A stretch of DNA of 64,000 nt, from NCBI GenBank assembly GCA_017398045.1, contig JAFQHI010000025.1, positions 248,001 to 312,000 on the forward strand, in the 5' to 3' direction. Positions 7,491 through 15,729 of the stretch are shown here, one piece after another. The notes under the pieces were generated by a model. It searched no databases, was not told the DNA's origin, and worked only from the letters and a program-made list of their open reading frames with translations. The stretch comes from Alistipes sp. Lineage in GTDB: Bacteria > Bacteroidota > Bacteroidia > Bacteroidales > Rikenellaceae. The position numbers and the translations under genes are program-made. Each line of letters begins with the position of its first letter. Position 1 is the stretch's first letter.

Positions 7491-8285
7491 TTATTTCGTA
7501 ATGGTTACAATCAGCGTGGCTACGGCAATGGCCGTGCTGATGAGCGAGATATAGAAGCTGCGGTTCTGGTTAATCTCACCGGCCTGGGCGCGGTATTTGT
7601 TGGGCTTGACGTAGATGGCGTCGTTCTGCTGGATGTAGAAGGCGGGCGATTGGAAGATATCCTTCGACGTGAGGTCGAGGAAGGTAACCGTGCGACGGCC
7701 CTCCACCTCGCGGTAAACCATCACATCGGAACGCTGTCCGTAGATGGTCAGGTCACCGGCCAGTGCCAACGCATCGAAAATCGTCACTTTGTCGTGCGTA
7801 ATGGTGTAGGAACCCGGGCGCGACACCTCGCCCAAGACCGAAATCTTCATATCGGCAAACTGCACATTCACCGTTGCGTCGTTGATGTAGCCTCCCTCAC
7901 GAATCTTGTCGGCAATGAGCGTCGCAAGGTCGTGGCGCGTCAACCCTTTGACCTCCAGCTCGCCGATGATGGGCATCACAAGACGACCCTGCTCGTCCAC
8001 CGTGCGCACCTGCAACGAACTGCCGCTCGAAATGCTCGATGTGGCCGAGGGGGTCAGTGCCGTATAGCCCGTGGCCGAGTTGAACGGCAGAGCCAGTTCG
8101 GGGTCTTTACTATTGACGACAATCGTCAGGCGGTCTAACGGCTGAATGCGGATTTGCCCCTGTTGCTCGATTTGTTCGGGCGAGAAGGAGGCGGCATCCT
8201 GCAAATACCAGATGCGCTTTTGCGAATCGCACGAGGCGAAACCGAGAGTCAGTGCCACAAGGGCCGTTACGAAGAGTCTTTTCAT
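7491..8285 (-). CDS. wza: Polysaccharide export outer-membrane lipoprotein (Wza-like)
   Basis: A 264-residue lipoprotein forming the outer-membrane polysaccharide export channel. The signal peptide ends in a lipobox (LGFASC, Cys19). Next comes the polysaccharide export domain (IRIQPLDRLTIVVNSKDPEL, about 46-65). One SLBB-type domain follows (MKISVLGEVSRPGSYTI), along with a stretch (IYGQRSDVMVYREVEGRRTV) before the C-terminal hydrophobic segment SLISTAIAVATLIVTITK. This C-terminal membrane segment is usual for Bacteroidetes Wza-like proteins. It is the first gene of the minus-strand wza-wzc-HAD group; the promoter candidate is at 8330-8337. Confidence 0.92.
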   Translation of the reverse strand: MKRLFVTALVALTLGFASCDSQKRIWYLQDAASFSPEQIEQQGQIRIQPLDRLTIVVNSKDPELALPFNSATGYTALTPSATSSISSGSSLQVRTVDEQGRLVMPIIGELEVKGLTRHDLATLIADKIREGGYINDATVNVQFADMKISVLGEVSRPGSYTITHDKVTIFDALALAGDLTIYGQRSDVMVYREVEGRRTVTFLDLTSKDIFQSPAFYIQQNDAIYVKPNKYRAQAGEINQNRSFYISLISTAIAVATLIVTITK

Positions 8286-8329
8286 GCTTAAAATAACCGT
8301 TAGGTTGTTTAATTAGCCATATAATCGCA

Positions 8330-8337
8330 CAAAGATA
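8330..8337 (-). promoter_or_regulatory. -7 element for the wza-wzc transcript
   Basis: TATCTTTG on the minus strand fits TAnnTTTG and lies 44 bp before the wza start. The -33 region shows only a TTTT about 22 bp upstream, so the match is partial. Confidence 0.6.
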
Positions 8338-8430
8338 GCAAAAAAATTCCATGAAATGGAAAACTCCCGCCTTAATTCAATACTTTTGACCGATTATTTT
8401 GTCCGAGTATGGTATTTGCGAAAAAAAGTG

Positions 8431-8438
8431 TACCTTTG
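8431..8438 (+). promoter_or_regulatory. -7 element for the amylase gene
   Basis: TACCTTTG fits TAnnTTTG. It lies 29 bp before the ATG at 8468, which supports that start over an in-frame upstream codon at 8399. Confidence 0.6.
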
Positions 8439-8467
8439 ACTTTTCAAAACCGACTTTAAGAGCGATT

Positions 8468-9736
8468 ATGATACTTCCCGCATGGAGCCGCAAGGCTGTG
8501 ATTTACGAAATGAACGTCCGCCAACTGACCCCGGCCGGTACGTTGCGTGCCGCGCAACGCCGCCTGAAGGGGTTGCACGAAATGGGCGTGGATACCGTGT
8601 GGCTCATGCCGATTTACCCCATTGGCGAACAGGGGCGCAAAGGTTCGCTCGGCTCCTATTATTCGATTCGCGACTATCGTGCTGTGAATCCGGAGATGGG
8701 TGCGATGGCCGACCTGGATGCCTTTGTGAAGGCTGCCCATCGCCTGGGTATGAAGGTGTTACTCGATTGGGTCGCCAACCATACGGCTCGCGACCACCGA
8801 TGGATTGCGGAGCATCCCGCGTGGTATGAGTGGGAGAACGGCGAGCCGAAAATTCCGTGCGATTGGACCGATACGGCCAAACTCAACTACGAAAACCGCG
8901 AGTTGTGGCAAGCCCAGGTCGAGGCGATGAAGTTTTGGCTTACGGAGCATGGCGTGGATGGCTTCCGTTGCGATATGGCAATGTTGGTGCCGACCCCGTT
9001 TTGGAACTATGCGGCCGAGGAGCTGCGTCGCGTAAAGGAGGATGTGTTCATGCTTTGCGAGGCCGAGCAGCGCGATTTGACCGAGCAGGCATTCAATGCC
9101 CACTACGGTTGGCGGATGCACCATCTGATGAACGATGTGGCTCGCGGGCATTGCCGTGTAACGGCCCTGCGCGACTACCTCTATACCGACCGAGGCGAGT
9201 ATCCGGCCTCGACCCTGCGCCTTTCCTTCACCTCGAACCACGATGAAAATTCGTGGAGCGGTACGGAATTTTCGCGCATGGGTTTGGCCCATGAGGCGAT
9301 GTCGCTCTTTACCTTTGTCGCACCGCGCTCCCTGCCGCTCATCTATACGGGGCAGGAGATTGGTTACGACCATGTCTTTCAGTTCTTTGACCGCGACCCG
9401 ATTCGCAAATATGCCCCCAACCACCATACGGAACGCTACCGGAAATTGATTCGTCTGTATCACGAGAACCGCGCTTTGTGGGGAAATGAGGGCGACTGGG
9501 TCGAGATTCGCAACAATGCCGAAGATTGCCTGATGATTCTGGTGCGTGAGACGGCCGATAATCGCGTGATTGCGGTGATGAACCTCTCGCCTTATACGAT
9601 TCAGGCCGAGTACAATACGGGCATCTACGCCGGTCGTTATACCGACTTTATGGCCGAAAAGCCCTACGCGCTTCCGACCTCCGTGAGCGAGATAATGGCT
9701 CCCTGGGCCTATCGGGTGTTGACGCTTCAAAAATAA
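8468..9736 (+). CDS. GH13 alpha-amylase family glycoside hydrolase
   Basis: A 422-residue (beta/alpha)8-barrel enzyme acting on alpha-glucans. The conserved GH13 regions are in order: DWVANH (100-105, region I), GFRCDMA (165-171, nucleophile Asp169), LCEAE (acid/base Glu198) and TSNHDEN (Asp259). There is no signal peptide from the ATG at 8468, so it is probably cytoplasmic, fitting a role in glycogen or imported maltodextrin use; glgB lies elsewhere in the window (61.8-63.8 kb). The frame is open upstream to 8399, but the -7 element at 8431-8438 and the natural N-terminus MILPAWSRKAVIYEMNVRQ support the start chosen. The next gene follows after 6 bp, suggesting co-transcription. Confidence 0.92.
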   Translation: MILPAWSRKAVIYEMNVRQLTPAGTLRAAQRRLKGLHEMGVDTVWLMPIYPIGEQGRKGSLGSYYSIRDYRAVNPEMGAMADLDAFVKAAHRLGMKVLLDWVANHTARDHRWIAEHPAWYEWENGEPKIPCDWTDTAKLNYENRELWQAQVEAMKFWLTEHGVDGFRCDMAMLVPTPFWNYAAEELRRVKEDVFMLCEAEQRDLTEQAFNAHYGWRMHHLMNDVARGHCRVTALRDYLYTDRGEYPASTLRLSFTSNHDENSWSGTEFSRMGLAHEAMSLFTFVAPRSLPLIYTGQEIGYDHVFQFFDRDPIRKYAPNHHTERYRKLIRLYHENRALWGNEGDWVEIRNNAEDCLMILVRETADNRVIAVMNLSPYTIQAEYNTGIYAGRYTDFMAEKPYALPTSVSEIMAPWAYRVLTLQK

Positions 9737-9742
9737 CCGCCC

Positions 9743-10642
9743 ATGAAAACGACCCTCCGTAAATTGTCGCTGTTGATGCTCCTCACCATGGTGTGGATGG
9801 GTACTCACGCGGCTCGCTATACGGTCGAGGAGATTCCCAACGTGCAGCTTGCGGACCGCACCCGCTATACGGCCAACCCCGACGGTATCTTGTCGGAGGA
9901 GGCGGTGCGTGCGATTGATTTTCTGTGTGATACGCTCCGCACGGGTGGTTATGCCGAGGTGGCGGTGGTGGCTGTCGAGGAGATTGCATCGGACGATGTA
10001 TTCTCGTTTGCCATCGACCTCTTCACGCAGTGGGGCGTAGGTCGCGAAGAGGGTGATAACGGACTCGGAATCTTGCTCGTTGAGGGGGCGCATGAGATTC
10101 GCTTTGTGACGGGCGATGGCCTGGAGGGCGTACTGCCCGATGCCATCTGTAAGCGCATCCAACTGCAATATATGCTCCCGCACTTCCGCGAGGGTAATTA
10201 TAGCGCAGGTATGGTGGCCGGTGTGGAGGCTGTGGCGCGTGTGCTGGAGGGGTCGGAACCGCTCCCTGCGGAGGAGGGCGAGAATCCCGAAATGTGGCTC
10301 ATGCTCATCTACTTCTTCTTCCCCTTTATCGCCTTGTTTCTCTTGGCGTTGCTTCGCAGCCGATGCCCGCAATGCGGTCGTCGAAAGTTGCAGTTGCAGG
10401 AGCAATTTACCTTGGGTAGCAACGCCTTCTACACCTTGGTTGAGGATGTATATGTGTGCCAAAAATGTGGAGCTACGGTGCGCAAACGTCACCGCGACTA
10501 CCACGAAAACAACCACGGAGGAGGCTCGCTCGGAGGCCCCTTTATGGGTGGTTTCGGTGGCGGTTCGTTTGGCGGTGGCTCGATGGGTGGCGGCTTTGGT
10601 GGCGGTCACTTTGGCGGTGGCGGTGCCGGGTCGAGATGGTAG
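9743..10642 (+). CDS. TPM-domain membrane protein with zinc ribbon and Gly-rich tail
   Basis: A 299-residue exported protein. It has a signal peptide (1-24), then a TPM (TLP18.3/Psb32/MOLO-1) domain at about 40-170, with the typical DNGLGILLVEGAHEIRFVTG and LEGVLPD stretches. One transmembrane helix follows (about 184-204). After it, on the other side of the membrane, is a four-cysteine zinc-ribbon (Cys208, 211, 239, 242) and a basic, histidine-containing, glycine-rich tail (FGGGSFGGGSMGGGFGGG). TPM proteins of the YgcG type are often next to LemA, as here (62 bp downstream). The family is linked to membrane or envelope maintenance, but its biochemical role is not settled. Confidence 0.86.
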   Translation: MKTTLRKLSLLMLLTMVWMGTHAARYTVEEIPNVQLADRTRYTANPDGILSEEAVRAIDFLCDTLRTGGYAEVAVVAVEEIASDDVFSFAIDLFTQWGVGREEGDNGLGILLVEGAHEIRFVTGDGLEGVLPDAICKRIQLQYMLPHFREGNYSAGMVAGVEAVARVLEGSEPLPAEEGENPEMWLMLIYFFFPFIALFLLALLRSRCPQCGRRKLQLQEQFTLGSNAFYTLVEDVYVCQKCGATVRKRHRDYHENNHGGGSLGGPFMGGFGGGSFGGGSMGGGFGGGHFGGGGAGSRW

Positions 10643-10645
10643 TCA

Positions 10646-10676
10646 CAAATTAAAAATTAAGAATTAAGAATTAATC
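10646..10676. repeat. AT-rich intergenic microrepeat (AATTAAGAATTAAG type)
   Basis: Short AT-rich tandem units (AAAATTAAGAATTAAGAATTAA) begin directly after the TPM gene stop. Similar stretches recur in other gaps of this window. Confidence 0.7.
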
Positions 10677-10704
10677 AATAGACAATACCTTAATACAAAC
10701 AGCT

Positions 10705-11283
10705 ATGAATAAATGGATGATTGCTTTGGGCGTTGCTACGCTCCTGGCTATTTTTTGCTACAAGACCTACAACGGTCTGGTGGAGAAGGATGAGGCGGTA
10801 GCTACCGCATGGTCGAATGTCGAGACGCAGTATCAGCGTCGTGCCGACCTGATTCCCAACCTGGTAAATACCGTGAAGGGCTACGCGGCTCACGAGAGCG
10901 AGACCCTCGAGTCGGTCATCGCTGCCCGCTCGGCTGCCACCTCGATTAACCTGACGGCCGACGAACTTACGCCCGAGAAGATTGCCGAGTACCAGGCTGC
11001 CCAGCAACAGGTGCGTTCGGCCCTGGGTCGCCTGATTGCCATTGCCGAGAACTATCCCGACCTGAAGGCCAATCAGAACTTCCTCGAATTGCAGGCCCAG
11101 CTCGAGGGTACGGAGAACCGTATCGCGGTGGCTCGCAAGGAGTTCAACGAGATTGCCCAGGCCTATAATGTCTCGGTGCGTCGTTTCCCTGCCAACCTCG
11201 TGGCTTCGATATTCGGCTTTGAGAAGAAGGCTTACTTTGAGGCGGATGAGGCCGCGGCACAAGCACCGGTCGTGCAGTTTTAG
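10705..11283 (+). CDS. lemA: LemA family protein
   Basis: A 192-residue LemA-family protein: an N-terminal membrane anchor (about 4-20), then the helical LemA domain with the conserved stretches AWSNVETQYQRRADLIPNLV and FNEIAQAYNVSVRRFPAN. Length is normal. It follows the TPM-domain gene, and the TPM-LemA neighbourhood is widespread, which suggests a joint envelope role; the molecular function is unknown. The stop codon TAG (11281-11283) is followed at once by the 125-bp palindromic repeat described separately. Confidence 0.94.
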   Translation: MNKWMIALGVATLLAIFCYKTYNGLVEKDEAVATAWSNVETQYQRRADLIPNLVNTVKGYAAHESETLESVIAARSAATSINLTADELTPEKIAEYQAAQQQVRSALGRLIAIAENYPDLKANQNFLELQAQLEGTENRIAVARKEFNEIAQAYNVSVRRFPANLVASIFGFEKKAYFEADEAAAQAPVVQF

Positions 11284-11410
11284 TTTTTCGATTTTATAGG
11301 GCATATTTGCACTTGCTCTTGCGAGGCCTGAATGGGATGTACGACGAGTACTACCCATCCAGGCCTCACTTCGTTTAAGCACAAATCTGCTCCTCTAAAA
11401 TCAAAAAAAA
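11284..11410 (-). repeat. Long palindromic element, copy 1
   Basis: A roughly 125-bp imperfect palindrome that starts right after the LemA stop. The outer arms (GATTTTATAGGGCATATTTG and its partner ending TCTAAAATC) pair imperfectly over about 25 bp. The inner stem pairs GAGGCCTG (11323-11330) with CAGGCCTC (11360-11367), with a GTAC/GTAC stem inside. It is the reverse complement of copy 2 at 55301-55426, with paired compensatory changes. The minus strand is given because it allows G-U pairing at 11331/11359; which strand, if any, is transcribed is unknown. Confidence 0.9.
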
Positions 11411-11479
11411 TATGGTGTGGCTTAAGCACGAAATCTTCTCACCTAAAATTAGAAAGTGCGTGGCGTTTATGGTTGCTGT

Positions 11480-11582
11480 TGATTAAAGATCGCTAAAGGA
11501 AATTAAGGGTAATTAAAGGTTATTAACCCTTTAGCTACCCTTTCTCTTTAGTTGCCTTTAGTCGCCTTTAGCCACCTTTGAA
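11480..11582. repeat. Purine-arm/pyrimidine-arm intergenic repeat, copy 3
   Basis: Purine units (CTAAAGGAAATTAAGGGTAA) are followed by pyrimidine units (CCCTTTAGCTACCC, CTTTAGTTGCCTTTAGTCGC). It lies between convergent lemA and S41 peptidase genes. No classical U-tract terminator is visible in this 341-bp gap, so this element or the palindrome may serve that purpose. Nothing else was recognised in the gap. Confidence 0.75.
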
Positions 11583-11612
11583 TAATTCTAAATTCTAAAT
11601 TTTGAATTCCCC
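11581..11612. repeat. AT-rich intergenic microrepeat (TTCTAAATTTTGAATT type)
   Basis: Units AATTCTAAATTCTAAATTTTGAATT adjoin the preceding purine/pyrimidine element, just before the S41 peptidase stop. Confidence 0.65.
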
Positions 11613-11624
11613 TAAAGTCGTCCT

Positions 11625-12989
11625 TCATCGGCCTTCTCGAATCAACTTCAGCGCACATTCGAGTGCCTGATCTTTGGGAACTGCGATATTAGGCAGGGCT
11701 CCTCGATTCGGTTCTCCTTCGCGGATGCCGTAGGAGTAGAAAACCTTGTAGGGAATCGCCACCGTAAAGTGGCTATGGGGGAGTTGCTGATAGATCACAT
11801 CGCCCGTCGAGATAGCCGGGTCGCCGACCTCCTCACCAATCGCCACGCCCATTCCGAAGCGGGTGAATTCCCATGCAAATGAGGCGGCCGATGAGTAGGT
11901 ACGATGGCTCATCAAGAGGTAGCATTTCCCGTTGAAACGGACTGAATCGGGGTAGGGTTGCATCAACTGCTCCTCGGTGATGGGCGGATAGTGAATCAGC
12001 GTGTCGGGGAGCGTCAGATTACGTTGTTGGCGCACGGGCTCCGAGATGCGTTGGGTCGTGTGACTAATCCAGTGGAAGGGCTTGCTTGAAATGTAGCGAC
12101 AAATCTCATCGCCTGTGTGCGAATTGCCTCCTCCATTGCTGCGCACATCGATAATGAGGTGACGGATGTTGCGCTCACGAGCCGTCGAAAACATTTCCTT
12201 GGCAAAGTCGTTGAATCCCTTCAGCTGACAAGCATTGAAGTGGAAAAGCATCGTGCTGTCATCGAGCAGTTCATAGCTGTAAGGCGCAACTTTCTCCTGC
12301 TGTAATGCTTTGGATAACTCCTTGGCGCTCCATCCCCGGGCGTTGATTGTTTCTCTTCCTCGGACACTCTTTAGGCGCAGAGTGTATTCTCCCGTCGGAT
12401 TGAGCCACGCCATGCGGATGTTGAAAACTCCGTCGGAGAGCTGGCTGTAACGAACAAAATCTTTCTCGGTGGCAAGTTGGCGACGCATCGCCTCGATGAT
12501 TTTTTGTGCCTTGATGCCGTTGATGTGGGTGATCTCATCCCCGGCTTGATAGTGAACGTCGTCTATCTTCGCACTCTTTTTAAGAGCCAATGCGTGGGTC
12601 GTGGGGTCAATTTGTATCGCAAAGGGGAAATAGGCATTGCCCTCGACTCGGTTATAGGCATTGTTTGCAACAACGAGGTGCCCCTCGTTGAAGGGGGCGA
12701 TTAACTCCATCAGAGCGATATAGAGGTCGAATTTATTGACCGAATCCTGCTTTGCAAAGTGTTTGTGTAAGGAGGCTACATCACGCTTAAAGCTCCGCTC
12801 GGAGCGATTGGCATAGAGGTTGGGGTGGATACGCTCCATCATGTTGATCAACGTGTCGATGTCAGCGTTAGCTTGTTCGGTAGTGAGGTTGCTTGATCCG
12901 TTGTACTGAAATCGGAGACCTTGTGCCGATGCGGCCGATCCGATCAGCAGCATGAGAAGCGGTAAAAGTCGAAAAACAAGTTGTTTCAT
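11625..12989 (-). CDS. S41 family peptidase
   Basis: A secreted serine protease of the tail-specific/C-terminal processing class, about 454 residues from ATG 12989; an in-frame ATG at 12998 adds three residues. A signal peptide (LVFRLLPLLMLLIGSAASAQ) is followed by a helical N-terminal region. A degenerate PDZ-like segment includes ALKKSAKIDDVHYQAGDEITHINGIKAQ. The S41 catalytic domain has LIIDVRSNGGGN and the nucleophile motif SHRTYSSAASFAWEF, where the active Ser is one of the pair after Tyr. Export and the periplasm or outer envelope as location are inferred from the signal. It is next to a TonB-dependent receptor gene on the same strand. Its promoter contains a homopolymeric C tract (see 13012-13042). 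Confidence 0.88.
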   Translation of the reverse strand: MKQLVFRLLPLLMLLIGSAASAQGLRFQYNGSSNLTTEQANADIDTLINMMERIHPNLYANRSERSFKRDVASLHKHFAKQDSVNKFDLYIALMELIAPFNEGHLVVANNAYNRVEGNAYFPFAIQIDPTTHALALKKSAKIDDVHYQAGDEITHINGIKAQKIIEAMRRQLATEKDFVRYSQLSDGVFNIRMAWLNPTGEYTLRLKSVRGRETINARGWSAKELSKALQQEKVAPYSYELLDDSTMLFHFNACQLKGFNDFAKEMFSTARERNIRHLIIDVRSNGGGNSHTGDEICRYISSKPFHWISHTTQRISEPVRQQRNLTLPDTLIHYPPITEEQLMQPYPDSVRFNGKCYLLMSHRTYSSAASFAWEFTRFGMGVAIGEEVGDPAISTGDVIYQQLPHSHFTVAIPYKVFYSYGIREGEPNRGALPNIAVPKDQALECALKLIREGR

Positions 12990-13011
12990 GGCGTTCATAA
13001 GTTAGATTTCC

Positions 13012-13042
13012 CAAAGATAAGTAAAAAAATCCCCCCCCCAAG
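13012..13042 (-). promoter_or_regulatory. Promoter with poly-C spacer upstream of S41 peptidase
   Basis: Read on the minus strand: CTTG (13039-13042, 3 of 4 to TTTG), a 19-bp spacer holding G8-9 and T7 runs, then TATCTTTG (13012-13019). The nine-base C run on the plus strand (13031-13039) makes up part of the spacer, so slippage would change promoter spacing. Confidence 0.55.
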
Positions 13043-13090
13043 AAATTCCCGAATTTTTTATACTTGGGCTGTATGTTAAATAATTGAACT

Positions 13091-13113
13091 AATTTTGAAT
13101 TCTTAATTCTTAA
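13091..13113. repeat. AT-rich intergenic microrepeat before the receptor stop
   Basis: Units AATTTTGAATTCTTAATTCTTAATT belong to the same family as those at 10646 and 16466. Confidence 0.6.
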
Positions 13114-15459
13114 TTAAAGTCGTCCTTCGTCCGTTTTCTCCAGTGTGCGCTGACGGAAGGCTTTGCCGCTCTTAAAGTTCCAGGTAAGGCCAAAGCGGAA
13201 TTGGCGTTCGCTCCAGAACTGACTGAGTTCGTAGTGGCGGTCAAACTGCTCGTTGCGGGCGTTGAGGTCCTGCTGCGAGTTGAAGAGGTTGCGCACGCCA
13301 ATGACAAGCGTAAAACGGTCGCCAAAGCGTTTCTTGAGCTGTGCATTGACCATGTGTGCCGCCCCGATTTCGGCATTTCCCATGCGTACTCGGTTGTGGT
13401 AGTTCCACGAAAGGTCGATGTAGAACTTTGCTGGCAGGGTGAAGGTCGTCGATGCGTAGGTCATCAGCATATGGTGCAGGCGAACGGGGGCATCGATTGT
13501 CACACGCTGTTCCCACGCGACGTAGGTCAGGTTGGCGTTGGCCTCCCACCACTTCGTGAGCTGCAACGGGGTGTTCAGATTGACATAATACTGCTTCGTG
13601 TCCTTGTAGTTGATGTGGTTGATATAGATGATGTTCGGGTCATTCGGGTCGGACATGAAGTTCTGCTGAATCTCATCCGTCTGGAGTGTTACACCGGCCG
13701 AGAGGGTATATTTGTACCACGCAACATACGTCAGGTCGATGCTGTGCGTAAACGAGGGGTCGAGCAGCGGGTTACCCGTCTGATAGGTGTAGTCCGAAAT
13801 CTGCTGTCGCTGGGGGTTGAGCTGCCAGAACGAGGGGCGCGAAATCTTGCGGGCATATTGACCGATGAGCATATGTTTGCCCTCCTTGTCGAGTTTGTAC
13901 GACAGGTTCAGGTTCGGGAAGAGCGAGAAGTAATCCTTGCCGAGCTTCGTGCCGTCGCTCTCGGTGCGGGTGTATTCGCCACGCAGACCCACCACAAACC
14001 CCCAGCGGTCGAAATTACCGCGCACAATGCCATAGGCGGCCGCAATCTGCTCGTTGTAGTCAATCAGGAAGCTCTCGCGCTCGTTTTTAAGCCATGTGTT
14101 CTCCTTCTCATACTCGAACAGGGCATCCGACTGCATCCGGTAGTAGGTGTATTTTCCGCCTGCTTGAAGGACGATTTTGGGCGAGAGGTGCTTCTCGTAG
14201 CTGAGCGAGGCGGTCGCCATGCGGTACTTTGAGTCGGTGAGGTCGCGGTAGAGCGAGTCAATCGCGTTCACCGCACTGCGGTTGTCGTGGCCGTTTTCGT
14301 GGGTGCGTACCTGGTAGTCGGCCAACAGTTTCAGCGTTGAGCCGAGCGTGTCGATTTTCCACACATAGTTAAAGGTGCCGTGGATGTCGCGCTGCTCATT
14401 GTTGCCGAGGAAGAGGCTTTGGGTCTGCTGCTCGAACGCCTCGCCACGCAGGAGCGAGTGGGAGTTGTTGGTGCTGTTTTCTTTGGTTTGGGTGAAGCGA
14501 CCGCCCAGACCTATCGAGTGCTTTTTCGAAAGCTCATAGACGGCATCGAGGCGACCGCCATAGTCTTGATGCGCTTCGTCGAGGTGCGATTGCGATTCGA
14601 GTTGTGTCGAGTTGGTGAGGTAGGTGGTCTGCTCTTTGGCGTTGGCCTCGGCGGTTTGGTCGGTAAACCAGGCGGCTGCATTGAGGTCCAATTTTCCGCT
14701 ATGCAGGGCGATGTTGGCCGAGGGGTTGAGGGCGAGTCCGTAGCGGTTTGCGGTAGTCCACATCTGCACCGAACCCATCGTGCCGTTTTCGCGCTGACGA
14801 CGCAACGTGATTTTGATGATGCCACCTGCCGAGTCGGCATCATAGTCGGCTCCCGAGGTGGGGATGACCTCGATTTTCTGAATCTCCTCCGCGCGTAAAG
14901 TTTTAATATAGGTAATCAGCTGTTCTTTGCTCATTTTCAATTCTCTGTCATTGACATAAACTTTCGAACCCGATTTACCGTTTACCGAGATTTTGTCGTC
15001 CGTAATCCAGACACCGGGGGCACGTTCGAGCAGTTCTACGCCATCTTTTCCCAAAGCAGCGACCGAATTGGCCACATCGACCACAAAACGGTCTGCTTCG
15101 CGGCGTACCAACTGCCCTTTGACCACCACTTCGTCGATTTTCGTTGCAGATGCAGTTAATACAATGTTACCCAAATTGGTGCCATCGATTATCTCAACCT
15201 CTTTTGAGTAGCTTTCATAGCTTAAATGCTGTACCGATAGGGTGTAGCGTCCTGCTTGGACGGAGAGCGAAAAATAACCCTCCTCGTCGGTTGTCGTGCC
15301 GGCCACCTGTTCGGTGCCTGCGAGAAGTACCACGGTGGCAAATTCGATGGGGGAGTTTTGCTCGTCCACGACACGGCCTGAAGTCGGAGTTTGACGTGCG
15401 GCCCATGTCGGGACGAGTGTCAGCAAAGTGAGTGCGAGTGTTAGAAAAGAGTGTTTCAT
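13114..15459 (-). CDS. TonB-dependent receptor-like outer-membrane beta-barrel protein
   Basis: A 781-residue outer-membrane protein with a signal peptide (1-20, ending PTWA). An N-terminal carboxypeptidase-regulatory-like beta-sandwich follows (about 25-105; GRVVDEQNSPIEFATVVL). Next is a plug-like domain (VVKGQLVRREADRFVVDV to AGGIIKITLRR, about 110-220) and a C-terminal barrel rich in alternating aromatic strands. The order matches the OMP_b-brl_3 type of TonB-dependent receptor rather than SusC; there is no SusD partner. The ligand is unknown. The C-terminus (RQRTLEKTDEGRL) extends past the usual terminal aromatic residue. It may share regulation with the S41 peptidase downstream, but each has its own promoter match. 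Confidence 0.87.
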   Translation of the reverse strand: MKHSFLTLALTLLTLVPTWAARQTPTSGRVVDEQNSPIEFATVVLLAGTEQVAGTTTDEEGYFSLSVQAGRYTLSVQHLSYESYSKEVEIIDGTNLGNIVLTASATKIDEVVVKGQLVRREADRFVVDVANSVAALGKDGVELLERAPGVWITDDKISVNGKSGSKVYVNDRELKMSKEQLITYIKTLRAEEIQKIEVIPTSGADYDADSAGGIIKITLRRQRENGTMGSVQMWTTANRYGLALNPSANIALHSGKLDLNAAAWFTDQTAEANAKEQTTYLTNSTQLESQSHLDEAHQDYGGRLDAVYELSKKHSIGLGGRFTQTKENSTNNSHSLLRGEAFEQQTQSLFLGNNEQRDIHGTFNYVWKIDTLGSTLKLLADYQVRTHENGHDNRSAVNAIDSLYRDLTDSKYRMATASLSYEKHLSPKIVLQAGGKYTYYRMQSDALFEYEKENTWLKNERESFLIDYNEQIAAAYGIVRGNFDRWGFVVGLRGEYTRTESDGTKLGKDYFSLFPNLNLSYKLDKEGKHMLIGQYARKISRPSFWQLNPQRQQISDYTYQTGNPLLDPSFTHSIDLTYVAWYKYTLSAGVTLQTDEIQQNFMSDPNDPNIIYINHINYKDTKQYYVNLNTPLQLTKWWEANANLTYVAWEQRVTIDAPVRLHHMLMTYASTTFTLPAKFYIDLSWNYHNRVRMGNAEIGAAHMVNAQLKKRFGDRFTLVIGVRNLFNSQQDLNARNEQFDRHYELSQFWSERQFRFGLTWNFKSGKAFRQRTLEKTDEGRL

Positions 15460-15491
15460 GCTATTTTGGTTTTTAGATTTGTTTCACGATG

Positions 15492-15524
15492 CAAAGATAT
15501 GCAAATAAAATGGTATTATGCAAT
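15492..15524 (-). promoter_or_regulatory. Promoter for the outer-membrane receptor gene
   Basis: On the minus strand: ATTG (3 of 4 to TTTG), 21 bp, TATCTTTG. It lies 32 bp before the receptor start. Confidence 0.7.
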
Positions 15525-15643
15525 ACAAAGAACCAATTTTTTTCAAATTTTTTTCATCTTTCGCCCTTTCCCCTTTGGGGAACTTGAGCAAATTGTTGAT
15601 AACTTTCTTGGACGGGAAGGGCAAAAAATGGCGGAATTTTTTG

Positions 15644-15651
15644 TAAATTTG
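15644..15651 (+). promoter_or_regulatory. -7 element upstream of plsC
   Basis: TAAATTTG fits TAnnTTTG and would give a leader of about 70 nt to the ATG at 15730. No clear -33 element was found. Confidence 0.5.
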
Positions 15652-15729
15652 CCCAATAAATCCCCCATTTTGCCCCGTAGCGGGCCGTAAAACGTGGGGG
15701 AGAAGGAAGAACCAAAAACGAAAATCGAT

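Noticed and set aside
8759-10609. A 616-codon minus-strand ORF opposite the amylase and TPM genes
   Set aside because: Antisense to two genes with intact catalytic or zinc-ribbon motifs; no domain of its own.
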